Positions 18,891 to 28,621 of a DNA stretch of 36,810 nt are shown here, piece by piece. Within the stretch, counting starts at the first letter, position 1. Every line of letters begins with the position of its first letter. The notes under the pieces were generated by a model. It did not search any database, was not told the DNA's origin, and saw nothing but the letters and a program-made list of their open reading frames with translations. The stretch spans positions 1 to 36,810 of the forward strand of contig NZ_FOHV01000026.1 in NCBI RefSeq assembly GCF_900111395.1, in the 5' to 3' direction. Origin of the DNA: Thorsellia anophelis DSM 18579. GTDB taxonomy: Bacteria; Pseudomonadota; Gammaproteobacteria; Enterobacterales; Thorselliaceae. The position numbers were made by a program, and so were the translations under genes.

Positions 18891-19115
18891 AAGATATTTA
18901 TAATTAAATAATAGGATTAGACTACATGCCTAAATCAAAAATTTATCACTTAAGCCTTATATCATTGTCCTTCAGAGCGGACGTACAAGGCATAATGACA
19001 TAGTCGCTATTCTTGTGGTGGTGTTTGTTATATATAATGCTTGGTAATCACAATAGGGTCGCCTCTTTTAGGGTATGTCAAATCATTGGTAATTAATTGA
19101 ATAGGTATAAGTGAT

Positions 19116-19679
19116 ATGCAACAGACATTATTTTTAGCGTCAACTTCTCCAAGACGTTTTGAGCTCTTATCAAGCCTTGACATTCCTTTTGATGTTTTAC
19201 ACATTAATGTACCTGAAATAAAATCCCCAAATGAATTACCAGAAACGTATGTCCAACGTTTATCAAGAGATAAAGCAATCGCCGGTATCGAAATGACAAT
19301 TGGAAAACGAATTGTTATTGGTGCTGATACGATAGGTGTATTAGATGATCTAGTATTAGAAAAACCACGAGATGAAAGTGATGCAATATTGATGCTTAAA
19401 CAGCTTTCAGGCCGTACACATACGGTATTGACTGGTCTAACTGTTGCGACAGAAACAAAAAGTATCACAGATGTGATAAAAGCAGAAGTTACGTTTCGGA
19501 AATTGAGTGAGGAGGAAATTATTAAATATGTTGCGACTAAAGAGCCCTTAGATAAAGCAGGTTCATATGGCATTCAAGGACGAGGCGGTGCATTTGTAAA
19601 ATCAATAAATGGTAACTATCAAGCGATTATAGGATTACCATTAGCCCATTTAATTGAAATGTTATCAGACATAAAATAA
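19116..19679 (+). CDS. maf: Maf-family nucleoside triphosphate pyrophosphatase (YhdE type)
   Basis: Maf/YhdE hydrolyses dTTP, UTP and modified pyrimidine triphosphates to monophosphates, a pool-cleaning activity. It also has a described effect on septum formation when over-produced. The 187-residue protein shows the family motifs ASTSPRR (phosphate binding), the catalytic GADTI block, LEKPRD and EPLDKAGSYGIQGRGG. Sequence and position after mreD both match E. coli YhdE rather than YceF. In E. coli, rng (RNase G) follows; here no gene follows for about 1.1 kb. An antisense frame of 181 codons over the same bases (19028-19573) is a shadow. Confidence 0.95.
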   Translation: MQQTLFLASTSPRRFELLSSLDIPFDVLHINVPEIKSPNELPETYVQRLSRDKAIAGIEMTIGKRIVIGADTIGVLDDLVLEKPRDESDAILMLKQLSGRTHTVLTGLTVATETKSITDVIKAEVTFRKLSEEEIIKYVATKEPLDKAGSYGIQGRGGAFVKSINGNYQAIIGLPLAHLIEMLSDIK

Positions 19680-20646
19680 TTTAACCTACTTTCAATTTAC
19701 ATGCCTTATAAAGCAACGGATTACTAGCTATCCTACAAAATCTTTAAATTGTTTTCACATAAGTATTGTTATTACAATCTATTTAGCTGTTTTTTGTCGT
19801 GTACTTTCTTATCCTATATATTACTTGATAATAGATATTGGCACGTCACGAATTTTCTGCAGAATAATAAGGCGACAAAAAACGACCTCCCAAAGCTTCT
19901 TTTTAGCTTGGCATAAAATGCACCTTTGAACCTGTTAAGAAGGCTTAATATTGACACTTAGGGCGGATAATTAATAGATGAACATAGTGATATTACTCAT
20001 CAAATTCGATTAATTTCGGTTCAAAATTTTCACAGCCTTTAGCGAATATTGGCGACATCATTATTTTGGATTAATTAAAAATATTAAATATATCTCGTAT
20101 AAATATTAATATGTGTTAATGCTGTCATGATCTAGCAATCATTGAAACTTTTTAGGAATACCTTTAAATAAGAATTGCACACATTTTTATCTTAAAGTTA
20201 ATGTGGATAGGGAAGGTTTAAGTATAAACGTGTTTTCAGAGAATAAATATAATAGTTAAATTGCCACAAGTAATTTGTTGATTATATATCTAAATTATTG
20301 AATGGATTATCTAATGCATAATTCATTAGTGCTATATATATAATGAGTCTTAGTTTGGTAAGGGGAACTCAAAATATATATAGCGTTAATTCATCTTACA
20401 CATGTAAAAATATTAATACAATCAAATACATTAAATATTACCATAAAATACTTCCTGTATCTTTTTAACACAATTGGAAATAATAATGATTTATTTTCAA
20501 TCATTTATATTTATACCTAAAGGTATGCAGGGTATTCGTTTGGCTTACTCATTACTATCAATCATGCTACATCATTCAATGCAATAGGATTATATTAAGT
20601 TCTATCTACAAGCTTAAATTTTGCATGAGTGTAAATAACTTGTTAA
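19680..20646. other. Long AT-rich intergenic region without a recognisable gene
   Basis: No credible coding frame is seen on either strand. Structures seen: an exact 11-bp inverted repeat GTTTTTTGTCG (19789-19799) and CGACAAAAAAC (19873-19883) enclosing 73 bases, with a TTCTGCAGAA palindrome inside; CCAAAGCT...AGCTTGG immediately after it; and a perfect TTGACA at 19951-19956 with only a poor -10 (ATAGAT, 19974-19979). A small inverted repeat CTAATG/CATTAG lies at 20311-20329. A small RNA is possible but not shown. Confidence 0.5.
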
Positions 20647-20710
20647 ATTTGTGATCTTCTTTGCAAAATCTAGTTAAACTTTAACGAAATTTTAAAAAAC
20701 TCAGTATGAT
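20647..20710 (+). promoter_or_regulatory. Candidate yjcH-actP promoter with a possible CRP site
   Basis: TTAACG (20681-20686) and TATGAT (20705-20710) are spaced 18 bases apart, 90 bases before the yjcH start. Upstream, ATTTGTGATCTTCTTTGCAAAA (split as TGTGA, six bases, TTGCA; about 20647-20668) resembles a CRP site with one good half. Its centre would lie near -58, compatible with activation. In E. coli the acs-yjcH-actP operon is CRP-dependent; here this is inference from similarity. Confidence 0.4.
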
Positions 20711-20800
20711 AAAAAATCACTATTTAATTAAATGGTTAGGGCCTTTTTCAATTCTCAAATGAAAAAAATCGACAATAATGGTTTTTATATTGGAGGCTGT

Positions 20801-21136
20801 ATGAGTAGCAAAATAAAAGAAGATCTTCTTGTAAAACAAATCAAGCATAATAGTTTATTTCTTTCTTTGGTCAAAAAACGCAATCGTTTATCTTTAATCC
20901 TTACCACTATCATGCTGATTACTTATTTCGGATTTATTGGTTTAATTGCATTTAATAAAGCATTTTTAGCGAAGCAGATTGGTGATAGTGTTGTCACAAT
21001 AGGATTGCCAGTTGGATTTGCCATGATATTGATCTCTATATTACTTACTTGGATATTTGTACGAAAGGCTAATGGTGAGTTTGATGCGATGCGTGATGAA
21101 TTACTTACAAGTCTTGATGTAAAGAAGGATGTTTGA
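20801..21136 (+). CDS. yjcH: DUF485 inner-membrane protein YjcH
   Basis: This 111-residue DUF485 protein has two membrane helices (about residues 34-53 and 67-86), ending in the conserved RKANGEFD motif before a short cytoplasmic tail. It is the usual partner encoded just before actP; its precise role in acetate uptake is not established. I chose the ATG at 20801 because GGAGG lies four bases upstream and the resulting length fits E. coli YjcH (104). A longer frame begins at 20732 without support. Its stop falls just before the actP ATG at 21138, so the two are translationally linked. Confidence 0.92.
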   Translation: MSSKIKEDLLVKQIKHNSLFLSLVKKRNRLSLILTTIMLITYFGFIGLIAFNKAFLAKQIGDSVVTIGLPVGFAMILISILLTWIFVRKANGEFDAMRDELLTSLDVKKDV

Positions 21137-21137
21137 C

Positions 21138-22889
21138 ATGAAAATAATTAAATTAGCTTTATTAATTTTTGTTACCAGTTTAAGTCAAATGGCCTTTGCA
21201 GATGGAATTGATTTGGTAAGGGTGGAAAAACAACCTCTAAATCTACCCGCAATAATAATGTTTGGATTATTCGTTGCTTTTACACTAGGGATAACAAAAT
21301 GGGCAGCAGGAAGAACTAAAACAGCTTCAGATTTTTATACGGCAGGAGGAGGAATAACGGGTTTTCAAAATGGATTAGCAATTGCTGGTGATTATATGTC
21401 AGCGGCTTCATTTTTGGGGATCTCTTCCATGGTTATGCTAAGCGGCTTTGATGGTTTAATCTATTCAGTAGGTTTTTTAGTTGGCTGGCCAATTATTATG
21501 TTCTTAATGGCGGATAGATTACGTAATCTAGGACAGTTTACCTTTGCTGATGTGGCAGGATACCGTTTTGCCACAACACCTGTTAGAGCTTTTGCTGCGC
21601 TCAGCACTTTCTTTGTAGTAATATTTTATCTAATTGCCCAGATGGTCGGCGCCGGAGGATTGATAAAGTTATTATTCGGTCTACCATATAATTATGCAGT
21701 TATTCTTGTGGGGGTGCTGATGATTATATATGTATTATTTGGTGGAATGACAGCAACAACTTGGGTGCAAATTATTAAAGCATGCTTACTGCTCGCAGGG
21801 GCGACATTCATGTCAGTCATGGTATTATTACATTTTGATTTTAATATACTCACACTGTTTACGGAGGCGGTTGCTACTAAAACACAATCTGCAATGACTT
21901 TACCAAGTGTGATAACAGAAGCATCACAAAAAGGGGTTGAAGTTAGTGTCATTGCGGAACAAAAAGGACAATCGATAATGTCCCCTGGTGGATTTATTAA
22001 AGATCCGATATCAGGTATTTCTTTTGGTATGGCATTAATGTTTGGTACAGCAGGATTACCTCATATCTTAATGCGTTTTTTTACAGTACCGAACGCCAAA
22101 GAAGCCAGAAAATCAGTATTTTGGGCAACAACATGGATTGGATATTTCTATATTCTAACTTTTATAATAGGGTTCGGTGCTATTTATTTTGTTGCGGCCC
22201 ATCCTGAATATCTTGATCCAAGCAATCCCGGACAGTTAATTGGCAATAATAACATGGCAGCTGTACATCTTTCACACGCAGTAGGAGGAAATTATTTCTT
22301 AGGGTTTATGTCAGCAGTTACCTTTGCAACAATTCTTGCTGTAGTCGCTGGATTAGCATTGTCAGGTGCCTCAGCCGTATCTCATGATCTATATTCTAAG
22401 GTAATCAAAAAAGGTAAGGCAACAAATGAATCGGAAATGAGAGTTTCAAAACTTACAACGTTAGTATTAGGCATTATTGCTGTCTATTTAGGAATAGTTT
22501 TTGAAGAAGTGAATGTTGCTTTTATGGTTTCACTTGCATTTGCAATAGCAGCCTCAGCAAATTTTCCAGTGTTGATTTTATCTTTACTTTGGTCTAAAAC
22601 TACTACTAGAGGGGCGGTTTTAGGGGGAGCAGTGGGACTGATATTGTCAGTTGGTTTGACTATCGTATCTCCAGCCGTCTGGGAAACAATATTTGGAAAC
22701 CCGGCTGAATCCTCATTTTTTATTTATAGCTCTCCAACACTATTTTCAATGCCAATGGCTTTTATTACCATAATTATAGTTTCGCTTATGGATAAATCAC
22801 CAAGAGCTATTATTGATAGAGCAGGTTATGACAAACAAATGATAAGAGCTGAAACAGGGATTGGGGCATCAAAGGCCTCAAATCATTAA
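21138..22889 (+). CDS. actP: Cation/acetate symporter ActP
   Basis: ActP is a sodium:solute symporter family protein that takes up acetate and other short carboxylates with a cation. Starting at 21138 it has 583 residues, with a cleavable-looking signal peptide (to about SQMAFA, residue 22) as in the E. coli protein. Family blocks are well preserved: [76 protein letters not shown] and [17 protein letters not shown]. An ATG three codons earlier (21129) is in frame, but the AAGGA site fits the later ATG better. The acs gene, normally upstream, is absent. A long hairpin follows at 22945-22990. Confidence 0.97.
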   Translation: MKIIKLALLIFVTSLSQMAFADGIDLVRVEKQPLNLPAIIMFGLFVAFTLGITKWAAGRTKTASDFYTAGGGITGFQNGLAIAGDYMSAASFLGISSMVMLSGFDGLIYSVGFLVGWPIIMFLMADRLRNLGQFTFADVAGYRFATTPVRAFAALSTFFVVIFYLIAQMVGAGGLIKLLFGLPYNYAVILVGVLMIIYVLFGGMTATTWVQIIKACLLLAGATFMSVMVLLHFDFNILTLFTEAVATKTQSAMTLPSVITEASQKGVEVSVIAEQKGQSIMSPGGFIKDPISGISFGMALMFGTAGLPHILMRFFTVPNAKEARKSVFWATTWIGYFYILTFIIGFGAIYFVAAHPEYLDPSNPGQLIGNNNMAAVHLSHAVGGNYFLGFMSAVTFATILAVVAGLALSGASAVSHDLYSKVIKKGKATNESEMRVSKLTTLVLGIIAVYLGIVFEEVNVAFMVSLAFAIAASANFPVLILSLLWSKTTTRGAVLGGAVGLILSVGLTIVSPAVWETIFGNPAESSFFIYSSPTLFSMPMAFITIIIVSLMDKSPRAIIDRAGYDKQMIRAETGIGASKASNH

Positions 22890-22944
22890 GAATAATGTAT
22901 TGGTGTACAGCCGTTGTATTTAATTTGTATCAGCAATAACTATT

Positions 22945-22990
22945 ACTACAATAATCCCCTTGCTATAGTATAGGGGGTATTGTAGTTTTA
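22945..22990 (+). terminator. Terminator after actP
   Basis: ACTACAATA plus CCCC (22945-22959) pairs with GGGG plus TATTGTAGT (22973-22986) with one small internal irregularity, around a loop of about 13 nt, and runs into TTTTA. This gives about 13 bp of stem. The T-tract is on the plus-strand side, so it serves actP rather than the converging thiP. Confidence 0.7.
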
Positions 22991-23097
22991 ATTGGCCTTA
23001 CTAACCAGTGCGTAATTATCTATAGCAATATTAAATATCCTAATGGTAATGAGGTAAAGATAAACACTATTGATATCAAAGATAATTAATTGGCAGA

Positions 23098-24693
23098 TTA
23101 ATTATTTGCTTGGGTCTTTTTTTCAATCAAGAAAAATAACCCAAGAACTAAGATTAATAATAAAAATGCTGTTGCGTCAGCTTGATTAGACTGATAACTT
23201 CCTAACTGTAAAAATAACAAATATGGAAGTGTTAGAAAACCATTACCACTACTTTGAGTGCCTAAAAAAGCCATAACACCAATATCTCCTAACGAGAGCG
23301 TTAAAGAAAATGCGAATGCTTTTTTAAAGTGTGTAATATTTGCTTTGAAATCTATTATCCACCAACGATTTATCCCCTTAATATTATTCTGCATACATAA
23401 TAAATGGTATTCACGTGCTGTATTAGTGAGGTATGGATAGAGTAGGTTTATGACAAACGGAAGTGCGAGTAACCCGTTGACTAGGCTGACTAAAAAATAA
23501 GGCGAAGATAAAATCGAGTGATTAAGCTTAAATTTAAAAAGCAATAAATAAATGCCAGTGGCAATGATTAAACTTGGCATGATAAGCGCAATTGATCCAG
23601 TGCTGATATATAAATTAGCAATAATAGGTCGTTTTAGTAATAGGGATTGTCGAGCTGTCCATATTAAAAGATTTGCAAGTAATAAAGCCAATAATGCAGC
23701 TATCAACCCAATTATTAATGAATTGCTTAAAGCTATTAGTAATTTCATAGACAATAAAGATTGCCAGAATGTAGGGTTCATACCAGAAATTATAATCGAA
23801 ATTAGTGGTGGTAAGATTAATAAGCATGCTAAAAATATTAAAGAATAATCTATGATAATCAAAATTTTGTTCTTGGAAATGGCAGACCAATCGGACGAAG
23901 AAGTTTTAATTGTTTCTTGCTTGAAATGCTGTGAAATGAGAAGCAAAATCATGCAAATAGCGATTTGGACTAATCCTAAATAGGCAGCTCTACTAAAATC
24001 ATAGTCATAGGTTAACGCTTGGAATATTGCAAGTTCAATTGTTGTTGTTTTAGGTCCGCCTCCTAGGGTTAAGACAACACTAAAGCTGCTAAAGCATAAA
24101 GTGAAAATAAGCACACTTACTGAGAAAATTTGTTTTTTTAAAAAAGGCCATTCGATTAACCTAAACGTATCAATTAATGTGAAATTCAGTTGAGCGGCTA
24201 ACTTGCGTTGCGTAGCTGGGATAGCCTTTAACGCTCTATATATCAGTAAGCAAGCAAAGGGTAGGTTGAAAAAGATATGAGCTAGTAAAATACCACTTAG
24301 TCCATAAATATTTAAGCTTCCGATTTTAAGGTTTAATAGTTCTTGTAAATTTGTTATCAAACCATTGCGACCGTATATAGAAATAATACCAAATACAACA
24401 ACGAGACTGGGAAGAATAATTGTCACAGACATTATGTTTAATAATATTGACTTTAAATAAAACTCACGGCGGAATAGTGAATAAGCTATGAAACAAGCAG
24501 GCAATACTGACATTATTGTGGATAAAAAAGCTTGGTAAAAAGTAAATCGGATGACCCGCCAAAGCGCATCATCCTCAAAAATAGGCGTGTTATTGCTTAA
24601 AGGCGCAAAGTAAAATAGCGCCCAAAAAGTCATAATGAATAGACTTAATAATAAAAAACAAGCTATTTTACCAGGCCAATACCAACGTATCAT
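23098..24693 (-). CDS. thiP: Thiamine/TPP ABC transporter permease ThiP
   Basis: ThiP is the fused two-domain permease of the ThiBPQ importer for thiamine, TMP and TPP. The 531 residues (E. coli 536) contain about 12 hydrophobic segments and two cytoplasmic EAA-type loops, which dock the ATPase in ABC importers. One lies near AIPATQRKLAAQL, with a degenerate partner in the C-terminal half. Conserved blocks such as LTLGGGPKTTTIELAIFQAL and SLTLSLGDIGVMAFLG agree with the family. The start codon overlaps the thiB stop (TAATG), showing tight coupling. The expected thiQ ATPase gene does not follow: the next gene beyond the 208-base gap is the convergent actP. Confidence 0.94.
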   Translation of the reverse strand: MIRWYWPGKIACFLLLSLFIMTFWALFYFAPLSNNTPIFEDDALWRVIRFTFYQAFLSTIMSVLPACFIAYSLFRREFYLKSILLNIMSVTIILPSLVVVFGIISIYGRNGLITNLQELLNLKIGSLNIYGLSGILLAHIFFNLPFACLLIYRALKAIPATQRKLAAQLNFTLIDTFRLIEWPFLKKQIFSVSVLIFTLCFSSFSVVLTLGGGPKTTTIELAIFQALTYDYDFSRAAYLGLVQIAICMILLLISQHFKQETIKTSSSDWSAISKNKILIIIDYSLIFLACLLILPPLISIIISGMNPTFWQSLLSMKLLIALSNSLIIGLIAALLALLLANLLIWTARQSLLLKRPIIANLYISTGSIALIMPSLIIATGIYLLLFKFKLNHSILSSPYFLVSLVNGLLALPFVINLLYPYLTNTAREYHLLCMQNNIKGINRWWIIDFKANITHFKKAFAFSLTLSLGDIGVMAFLGTQSSGNGFLTLPYLLFLQLGSYQSNQADATAFLLLILVLGLFFLIEKKTQANN

Positions 24694-25721
24694 TATTGGC
24701 TAACTGCTTTTTGCCATATGTTAACCCAGTTTTGTTTACCGTCTGCAACTTCAACAGCTCCATATTCAAGAGCATGCTTAGGAAGTGCTAACTGTGCAAA
24801 TGACGCAGGTTTAGTCGCATCGCTTGTAACAGGGTACATCCAATTTGTTGTTGGTATGACTGATTGAAATTTAGGAGAAATCATAAATTGCATAAATTTA
24901 TCTGCTAGTTCAGGATGCGGTGTACTAGCTAATTTACCAGCAATTTCAATCTGCAAGTAGTGACCTTCTTCCATATCTACTGCTGCATAGTTATCTTTAT
25001 TTTCTTCAGTAATATGATATGCAGGTGATGTCGTATAACTTAGAACAAAGTCGGCTTCACCTTTTAAAAATAATGCATAAGATTCACTCCAACCCTTAGT
25101 TACTGTAACGGTTTTCTTTGCCAGATTAGCCCATGCATCAGGGGAATCATCACCAAATACTGTTTGCATCCAAAGTACAAGGCCAAGGCCAGGTGTGCTT
25201 GTCCTTGGATCTTGATAGATGATAGTCCAAGGCTTATCACTATAGACTAGCTCTTTTAAAGAAACTGGAATTTCTTTTGTTTTATTTTTGTCATAAACGA
25301 ATGAGAAAAAGCCATAATCATAGGGGATAAATAGATTAGTGGCCCAACCAAAAGGTAAGTCTAGGTCTTGTAAATTGACATTACTTGGCGCGAAGAGACC
25401 TGTATCAACAGCTTCTTGTAATAAATTATTATCTAAACCTAATATGATATCGGCAGTAGAATCTTTCCCTTCTTGGCGAATTTTATTTAGGAGTGTTACA
25501 CCATCAGCAACACCAACAAATTTAACTTCGCATTCGCAGGTTTTCTCAAATTCTGTTTTGATGACAGGACCAGGGCCAAATTCACTAGCAAATGATTCGT
25601 ATGTATAAATAGTTAAAATGGGGAGCTGTGAGTTTGCAATGCCTGAATATGAAATAGACAACAAGGCTGTTGCACTTAAACTTAATAATAATGATTTGAT
25701 AGGGAATGATTTAATAAACAC
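24693..25721 (-). CDS. thiB: Thiamine-binding periplasmic protein ThiB (TbpA)
   Basis: ThiB captures thiamine and its phosphates in the periplasm and delivers them to ThiP. The sequence aligns closely with E. coli ThiB: LTIYTYESFASEFGPGPVIK at the mature start, ADIILGLDNNLLQ, IYQDPRTSTPGLGLVLWMQ, VTVTKGWSESYALFLKGEAD, VLSYTTSPAYH and IPTTNWMYPV. A signal peptide covers about the first 30 residues. I place the start at the GTG at 25721, preceded by AAGGAG with five bases of spacing, giving 342 residues. A longer frame to 25778 has no ribosome binding site and would put 19 extra polar residues before the signal peptide. A TPP riboswitch lies in the leader. Confidence 0.95.
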   Translation of the reverse strand: MFIKSFPIKSLLLSLSATALLSISYSGIANSQLPILTIYTYESFASEFGPGPVIKTEFEKTCECEVKFVGVADGVTLLNKIRQEGKDSTADIILGLDNNLLQEAVDTGLFAPSNVNLQDLDLPFGWATNLFIPYDYGFFSFVYDKNKTKEIPVSLKELVYSDKPWTIIYQDPRTSTPGLGLVLWMQTVFGDDSPDAWANLAKKTVTVTKGWSESYALFLKGEADFVLSYTTSPAYHITEENKDNYAAVDMEEGHYLQIEIAGKLASTPHPELADKFMQFMISPKFQSVIPTTNWMYPVTSDATKPASFAQLALPKHALEYGAVEVADGKQNWVNIWQKAVSQ

Positions 25722-25837
25722 AAACTCTCCTTTAAAATTATAGTAAACATCACGACAAAATGGCAGTAATACAGCCATTCATTTTGAAATTTCAAAGGAG
25801 TAATGGAAGATAAAGACAATTAAATGAACATTTATCA

Positions 25838-25921
25838 GACCCAAATCCCTTCGCCAGCATTAACTGGATCAGGTTCGACGAGTATGAATCTCAGCGTATA
25901 TAAATCGCACCCCGTTGAGCC
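25838..25921 (-). ncRNA. TPP (THI-box) riboswitch upstream of thiB
   Basis: On the minus strand the leader contains the conserved thi-box elements in order: CGGGGTGC, then GCTGAGA, then CGTCGAACCTGATCC, then TAATGCTGGCGAAGGGA. The outer P1 helix can form from GGCTCAA (25921-25915) and TTGGGTC (25844-25838) with G-U pairs. The aptamer ends about 117 bases before the thiB start. No clear intrinsic terminator follows, so control is more likely at translation, with TPP binding lowering thiBP expression. That mechanism is inferred. Confidence 0.93.
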
Positions 25922-25928
25922 AATATTT

Positions 25929-25956
25929 ATTCTACGCATTTAAATCAAAAGGTCAA
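25929..25956 (-). promoter_or_regulatory. Promoter of the thiBP transcript
   Basis: Reading the minus strand, TTGACC (25956-25951) and TAGAAT (25934-25929) are spaced 16 bases apart. Initiation would fall near 25922, right at the first base of the riboswitch P1 helix. This placement supports both calls. Confidence 0.65.
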
Positions 25957-26180
25957 TTATTGTATTGTTAAAATTCATCTACCTATACACAAAACCGGTG
26001 TTTGAATTAAGTATTATAAAACAAATCGAATTTAGGTATTTGTTATTTAGATTAAAATTAGTTGGTGGGTCGTTGGTATTTACCAATCAGTTCATTTTAG
26101 GTAGTAAGCATATTAATCCGACTACTTAATGAGCTACGTTGTATAAATTAAATTACCAAAGTAGCCCATTTAATGATTAA

Positions 26181-28031
26181 TTACTCAACAGTGACACTTT
26201 TCGCTAGATTTCTAGGCTTATCGACATCTGTTCCACGCACGCATGCAACATGATATGCGAGTAATTGTAGGGGCAGGGTATGTAAGATAGGTGATAAATC
26301 TCCATAAACCCCAGGTAGACGAATAACGTGCATACCACTAGATTGTTCGATTTTTCCAGCATTATCTGAAAAAACAAACAATTCGCCACCTCTTGCTTTC
26401 ACTTCAGACATGTTAGATTTGAGCTTTTCTAATAGTTGATCGGTCGGTGCAACCACTACCACAGGAATTTGATTTGTTACTAATGCAAGAGGGCCGTGCT
26501 TGAGCTCTCCTGCGGGGTAGGCTTCTGCATGTATATAGCTAATTTCTTTTAATTTAAGAGCACCTTCTAATGCAATAGGATAGTGCATTCCTCTACCTAA
26601 AAAAAGTGCATGTTCTTTTTGTGCAAATTTCTCAGCCCATTTTTTAATTTGAGGTTCTAAATTTAACACATCCTGCATTGCTACAGGCAGGTGTTTAAGA
26701 TTTTTGAGGGCCTCCGCCTCATCTTCTTGTGAGAGTAAGTTTTTTAGTTTAGCTAAAACTAAAGTAAGCAGATATAATGCTGTTAATTGAGTTGTGAAGG
26801 CTTTTGTTGATGCAACACCTATTTCAACACCCGCTCTTGTAATATAAGCTAATTCGCATTCACGTACCATTGCGCTGGTTGATACGTTACAGATGGTCAT
26901 AGTTTTGTGCATGCCTAATGTTTGAGCATGTTTTAAAGCTGCGAGTGTGTCTGCTGTTTCACCAGATTGAGATAATGTTATGATTAATGTATTTGGATTA
27001 GGGACACTTTCTCTGTATCGATACTCGCTTGCGATTTCAACCTCAACTCGAATTTTAGCAATAGATTCTAACCAATATTTTGCAGTGAGACCAGAATAAT
27101 AGCTAGTTCCACATGCAAGAATAAGAATGCTGTCAATTTCCATAAAACGTTTTCTTGCTAATAGTCCGAACAATTCAGGCTCAATTGAATCTATATCATG
27201 TAGCGTATCGGCAACGGCTCTAGGTTGTTCAAATATCTCTTTTTGCATGAAATGACGATAAGGTCCCAAATCTGTATTTACTGATTGGCTATGGACCGTG
27301 TGTATTGTTCTTTGAATTTGTGAACCAGTTGAATCAAAAACCCAATATTTATTAGTTTGGATATCAACAATATCCCCATCTTCTAAATAAATAATTTGGT
27401 CAGTAATACCAGTTAATGCTAATGCATCAGAAGCTAAATAATGCCCAGAGATGTGATTGGGATCAGCAGGTAATCCTAGTACCAAAGGAGAACCATGTCT
27501 TGCACCAATAATTCTATGCGGTTCAGCCCGACTCATTACAGCAAGAGCATAAGCGCCTTTTAAATACCCAGTAGCTTGCTGTACAGCGCAAAGCAGATCA
27601 TCTACATATAAATAATTTATTAAATGTACAATTACTTCAGTATCAGTTTGACTTTCAAATTCAAACCCTTTTTCAATCAGCATACTTTTCAGTTCATCAT
27701 GGTTCTCAATAATACCATTATGAACTAATGCAATGTTAGGATATGTTTGATCCTCGTGCCTAGAAAAGTGAGGGTGGGCATTATTTGTTGTTGGCGCACC
27801 ATGTGTAGCCCATCTTGTATGAGCAATACCAGTTAAACCGGTGATTTTTGCTTCATTGATTAATTCGACAAGTTCACTAACACGTTCAGTTGTCCTTGTG
27901 CGATGTAGTTCCCCATTAGCATAAACAGCAATACCACATGAATCATAGCCTCTATATTCTAGTCGGCTAAGCCCATCTGTTAAAATAGTTGTAATATCAT
28001 TTACAGCAACAGCCCCAACAATTCCGCACAT
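26181..28031 (-). CDS. glmS: Glucosamine-6-phosphate synthase (glutamine:fructose-6-phosphate aminotransferase)
   Basis: GlmS makes glucosamine-6-phosphate from fructose-6-phosphate and glutamine, the first step to UDP-GlcNAc for peptidoglycan and LPS. The N-terminal glutaminase domain starts with the nucleophile Cys2 (MCGIVGAV) and has [23 protein letters not shown] and [11 protein letters not shown]. Two SIS isomerase domains follow, with [37 protein letters not shown] and [20 protein letters not shown]. The C-terminus ends AKSVTVE as in the family. The length is 616 (E. coli 609). An AGGAA site lies seven bases before the ATG. In E. coli glmS follows glmU; here it stands between the thi genes and a small lipoprotein gene, all on the minus strand. 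Confidence 0.98.
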   Translation of the reverse strand: MCGIVGAVAVNDITTILTDGLSRLEYRGYDSCGIAVYANGELHRTRTTERVSELVELINEAKITGLTGIAHTRWATHGAPTTNNAHPHFSRHEDQTYPNIALVHNGIIENHDELKSMLIEKGFEFESQTDTEVIVHLINYLYVDDLLCAVQQATGYLKGAYALAVMSRAEPHRIIGARHGSPLVLGLPADPNHISGHYLASDALALTGITDQIIYLEDGDIVDIQTNKYWVFDSTGSQIQRTIHTVHSQSVNTDLGPYRHFMQKEIFEQPRAVADTLHDIDSIEPELFGLLARKRFMEIDSILILACGTSYYSGLTAKYWLESIAKIRVEVEIASEYRYRESVPNPNTLIITLSQSGETADTLAALKHAQTLGMHKTMTICNVSTSAMVRECELAYITRAGVEIGVASTKAFTTQLTALYLLTLVLAKLKNLLSQEDEAEALKNLKHLPVAMQDVLNLEPQIKKWAEKFAQKEHALFLGRGMHYPIALEGALKLKEISYIHAEAYPAGELKHGPLALVTNQIPVVVVAPTDQLLEKLKSNMSEVKARGGELFVFSDNAGKIEQSSGMHVIRLPGVYGDLSPILHTLPLQLLAYHVACVRGTDVDKPRNLAKSVTVE

Positions 28032-28268
28032 AAATTAATTCCTATTAGTAATTATTAAATAAAAAAAACAGTAATTGAGTGTATTGTAATTGTGTGGAGT
28101 TGAACTTATTAATCTTTTTAATATTTAAAATGAAATAATAAATCATTTGTTTTAAGATTTGAATGTTTATTTTATTTTTGCTTGGTATTTGAAATTATAT
28201 TTAACTTGCTTGATTTACTAATTAAAATTGGATGGAGTAGTTAAATGATAATAGAAAGAACTAAACAA

Positions 28269-28297
28269 AAAAAAGCGCCCTAATGAGCGCTTTTTAA
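28269..28297 (-). terminator. Terminator after the small lipoprotein gene
   Basis: AAAAAGCGC and GCGCTTTTT (within 28269-28295) form a 9-bp stem around an 8-nt loop, flanked by A-runs and T-runs on both sides. Reading the minus strand it lies about 20 bases after the lipoprotein stop and ends in T8. It separates that gene from glmS. Confidence 0.85.
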
Positions 28298-28315
28298 ACT
28301 GAAAAATTGAACCAA

Positions 28316-28609
28316 TTACTGTGTATTTCTTAGAATATCAGCCATGCAAATTTGAGCACTTTGTGCTGATGCTGTTAAGAAGTCTTGCGTTTTTGTTTTA
28401 TATATTTCAGTAAACTCGGTGGCACCTAATTTTTCTTTCAATTTGTCATATGTGCAATCGCATAGTTTTACACTAATATCTTCTGACAGACCTGCTGCAC
28501 CTTTTTGACATTCAGCAGTAAATTTAGCTTTAAAATCAGATTCGCTTTCAGAACAGCCCACCAATCCAAGGGCAAAAATTGAAGCAAGAATAAATTTGGA
28601 AAATTTCAT
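28316..28609 (-). CDS. Small putative lipoprotein
   Basis: This is a 97-residue hypothetical protein. The N-terminus is a type II signal sequence with a charged start, a hydrophobic core and the lipobox LVGC, placing the lipidated cysteine at residue 19; the acidic residues that follow (SESESDF) do not match a classic inner-membrane retention signal. The mature part has four more cysteines (34, 50, 52 and 88) and a helical, charged sequence; disulfides are possible in the periplasm. The C-x-C followed by a distal Cys resembles small secreted helical bacterial proteins, but I recognise no named family. It is followed by its own strong terminator, so it is probably a single-gene unit. Confidence 0.8.
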   Translation of the reverse strand: MKFSKFILASIFALGLVGCSESESDFKAKFTAECQKGAAGLSEDISVKLCDCTYDKLKEKLGATEFTEIYKTKTQDFLTASAQSAQICMADILRNTQ

Positions 28610-28621
28610 ATATAATCCTTA

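Noticed and set aside
18926-19003. 25-codon ATG frame between mreD and maf
   Set aside because: It is very short, has only a weak upstream purine stretch, and no recognisable sequence; chance is the simpler explanation.
19028-19573. 181-codon open frame on the minus strand
   Set aside because: It lies antisense over maf, has no recognisable motif or ribosome binding site, and is explained by the codon pattern of maf.
25722-25778. N-terminal extension of ThiB to an upstream ATG
   Set aside because: It would put 19 residues before a standard signal peptide, and it has no ribosome binding site; the GTG at 25721 has AAGGAG at five bases.
26131-26175. Hairpin GAGCTAC/GTAGCCC below glmS
   Set aside because: It has a mismatch, a long loop and no T-run on the minus strand; too weak to call as the glmS terminator.
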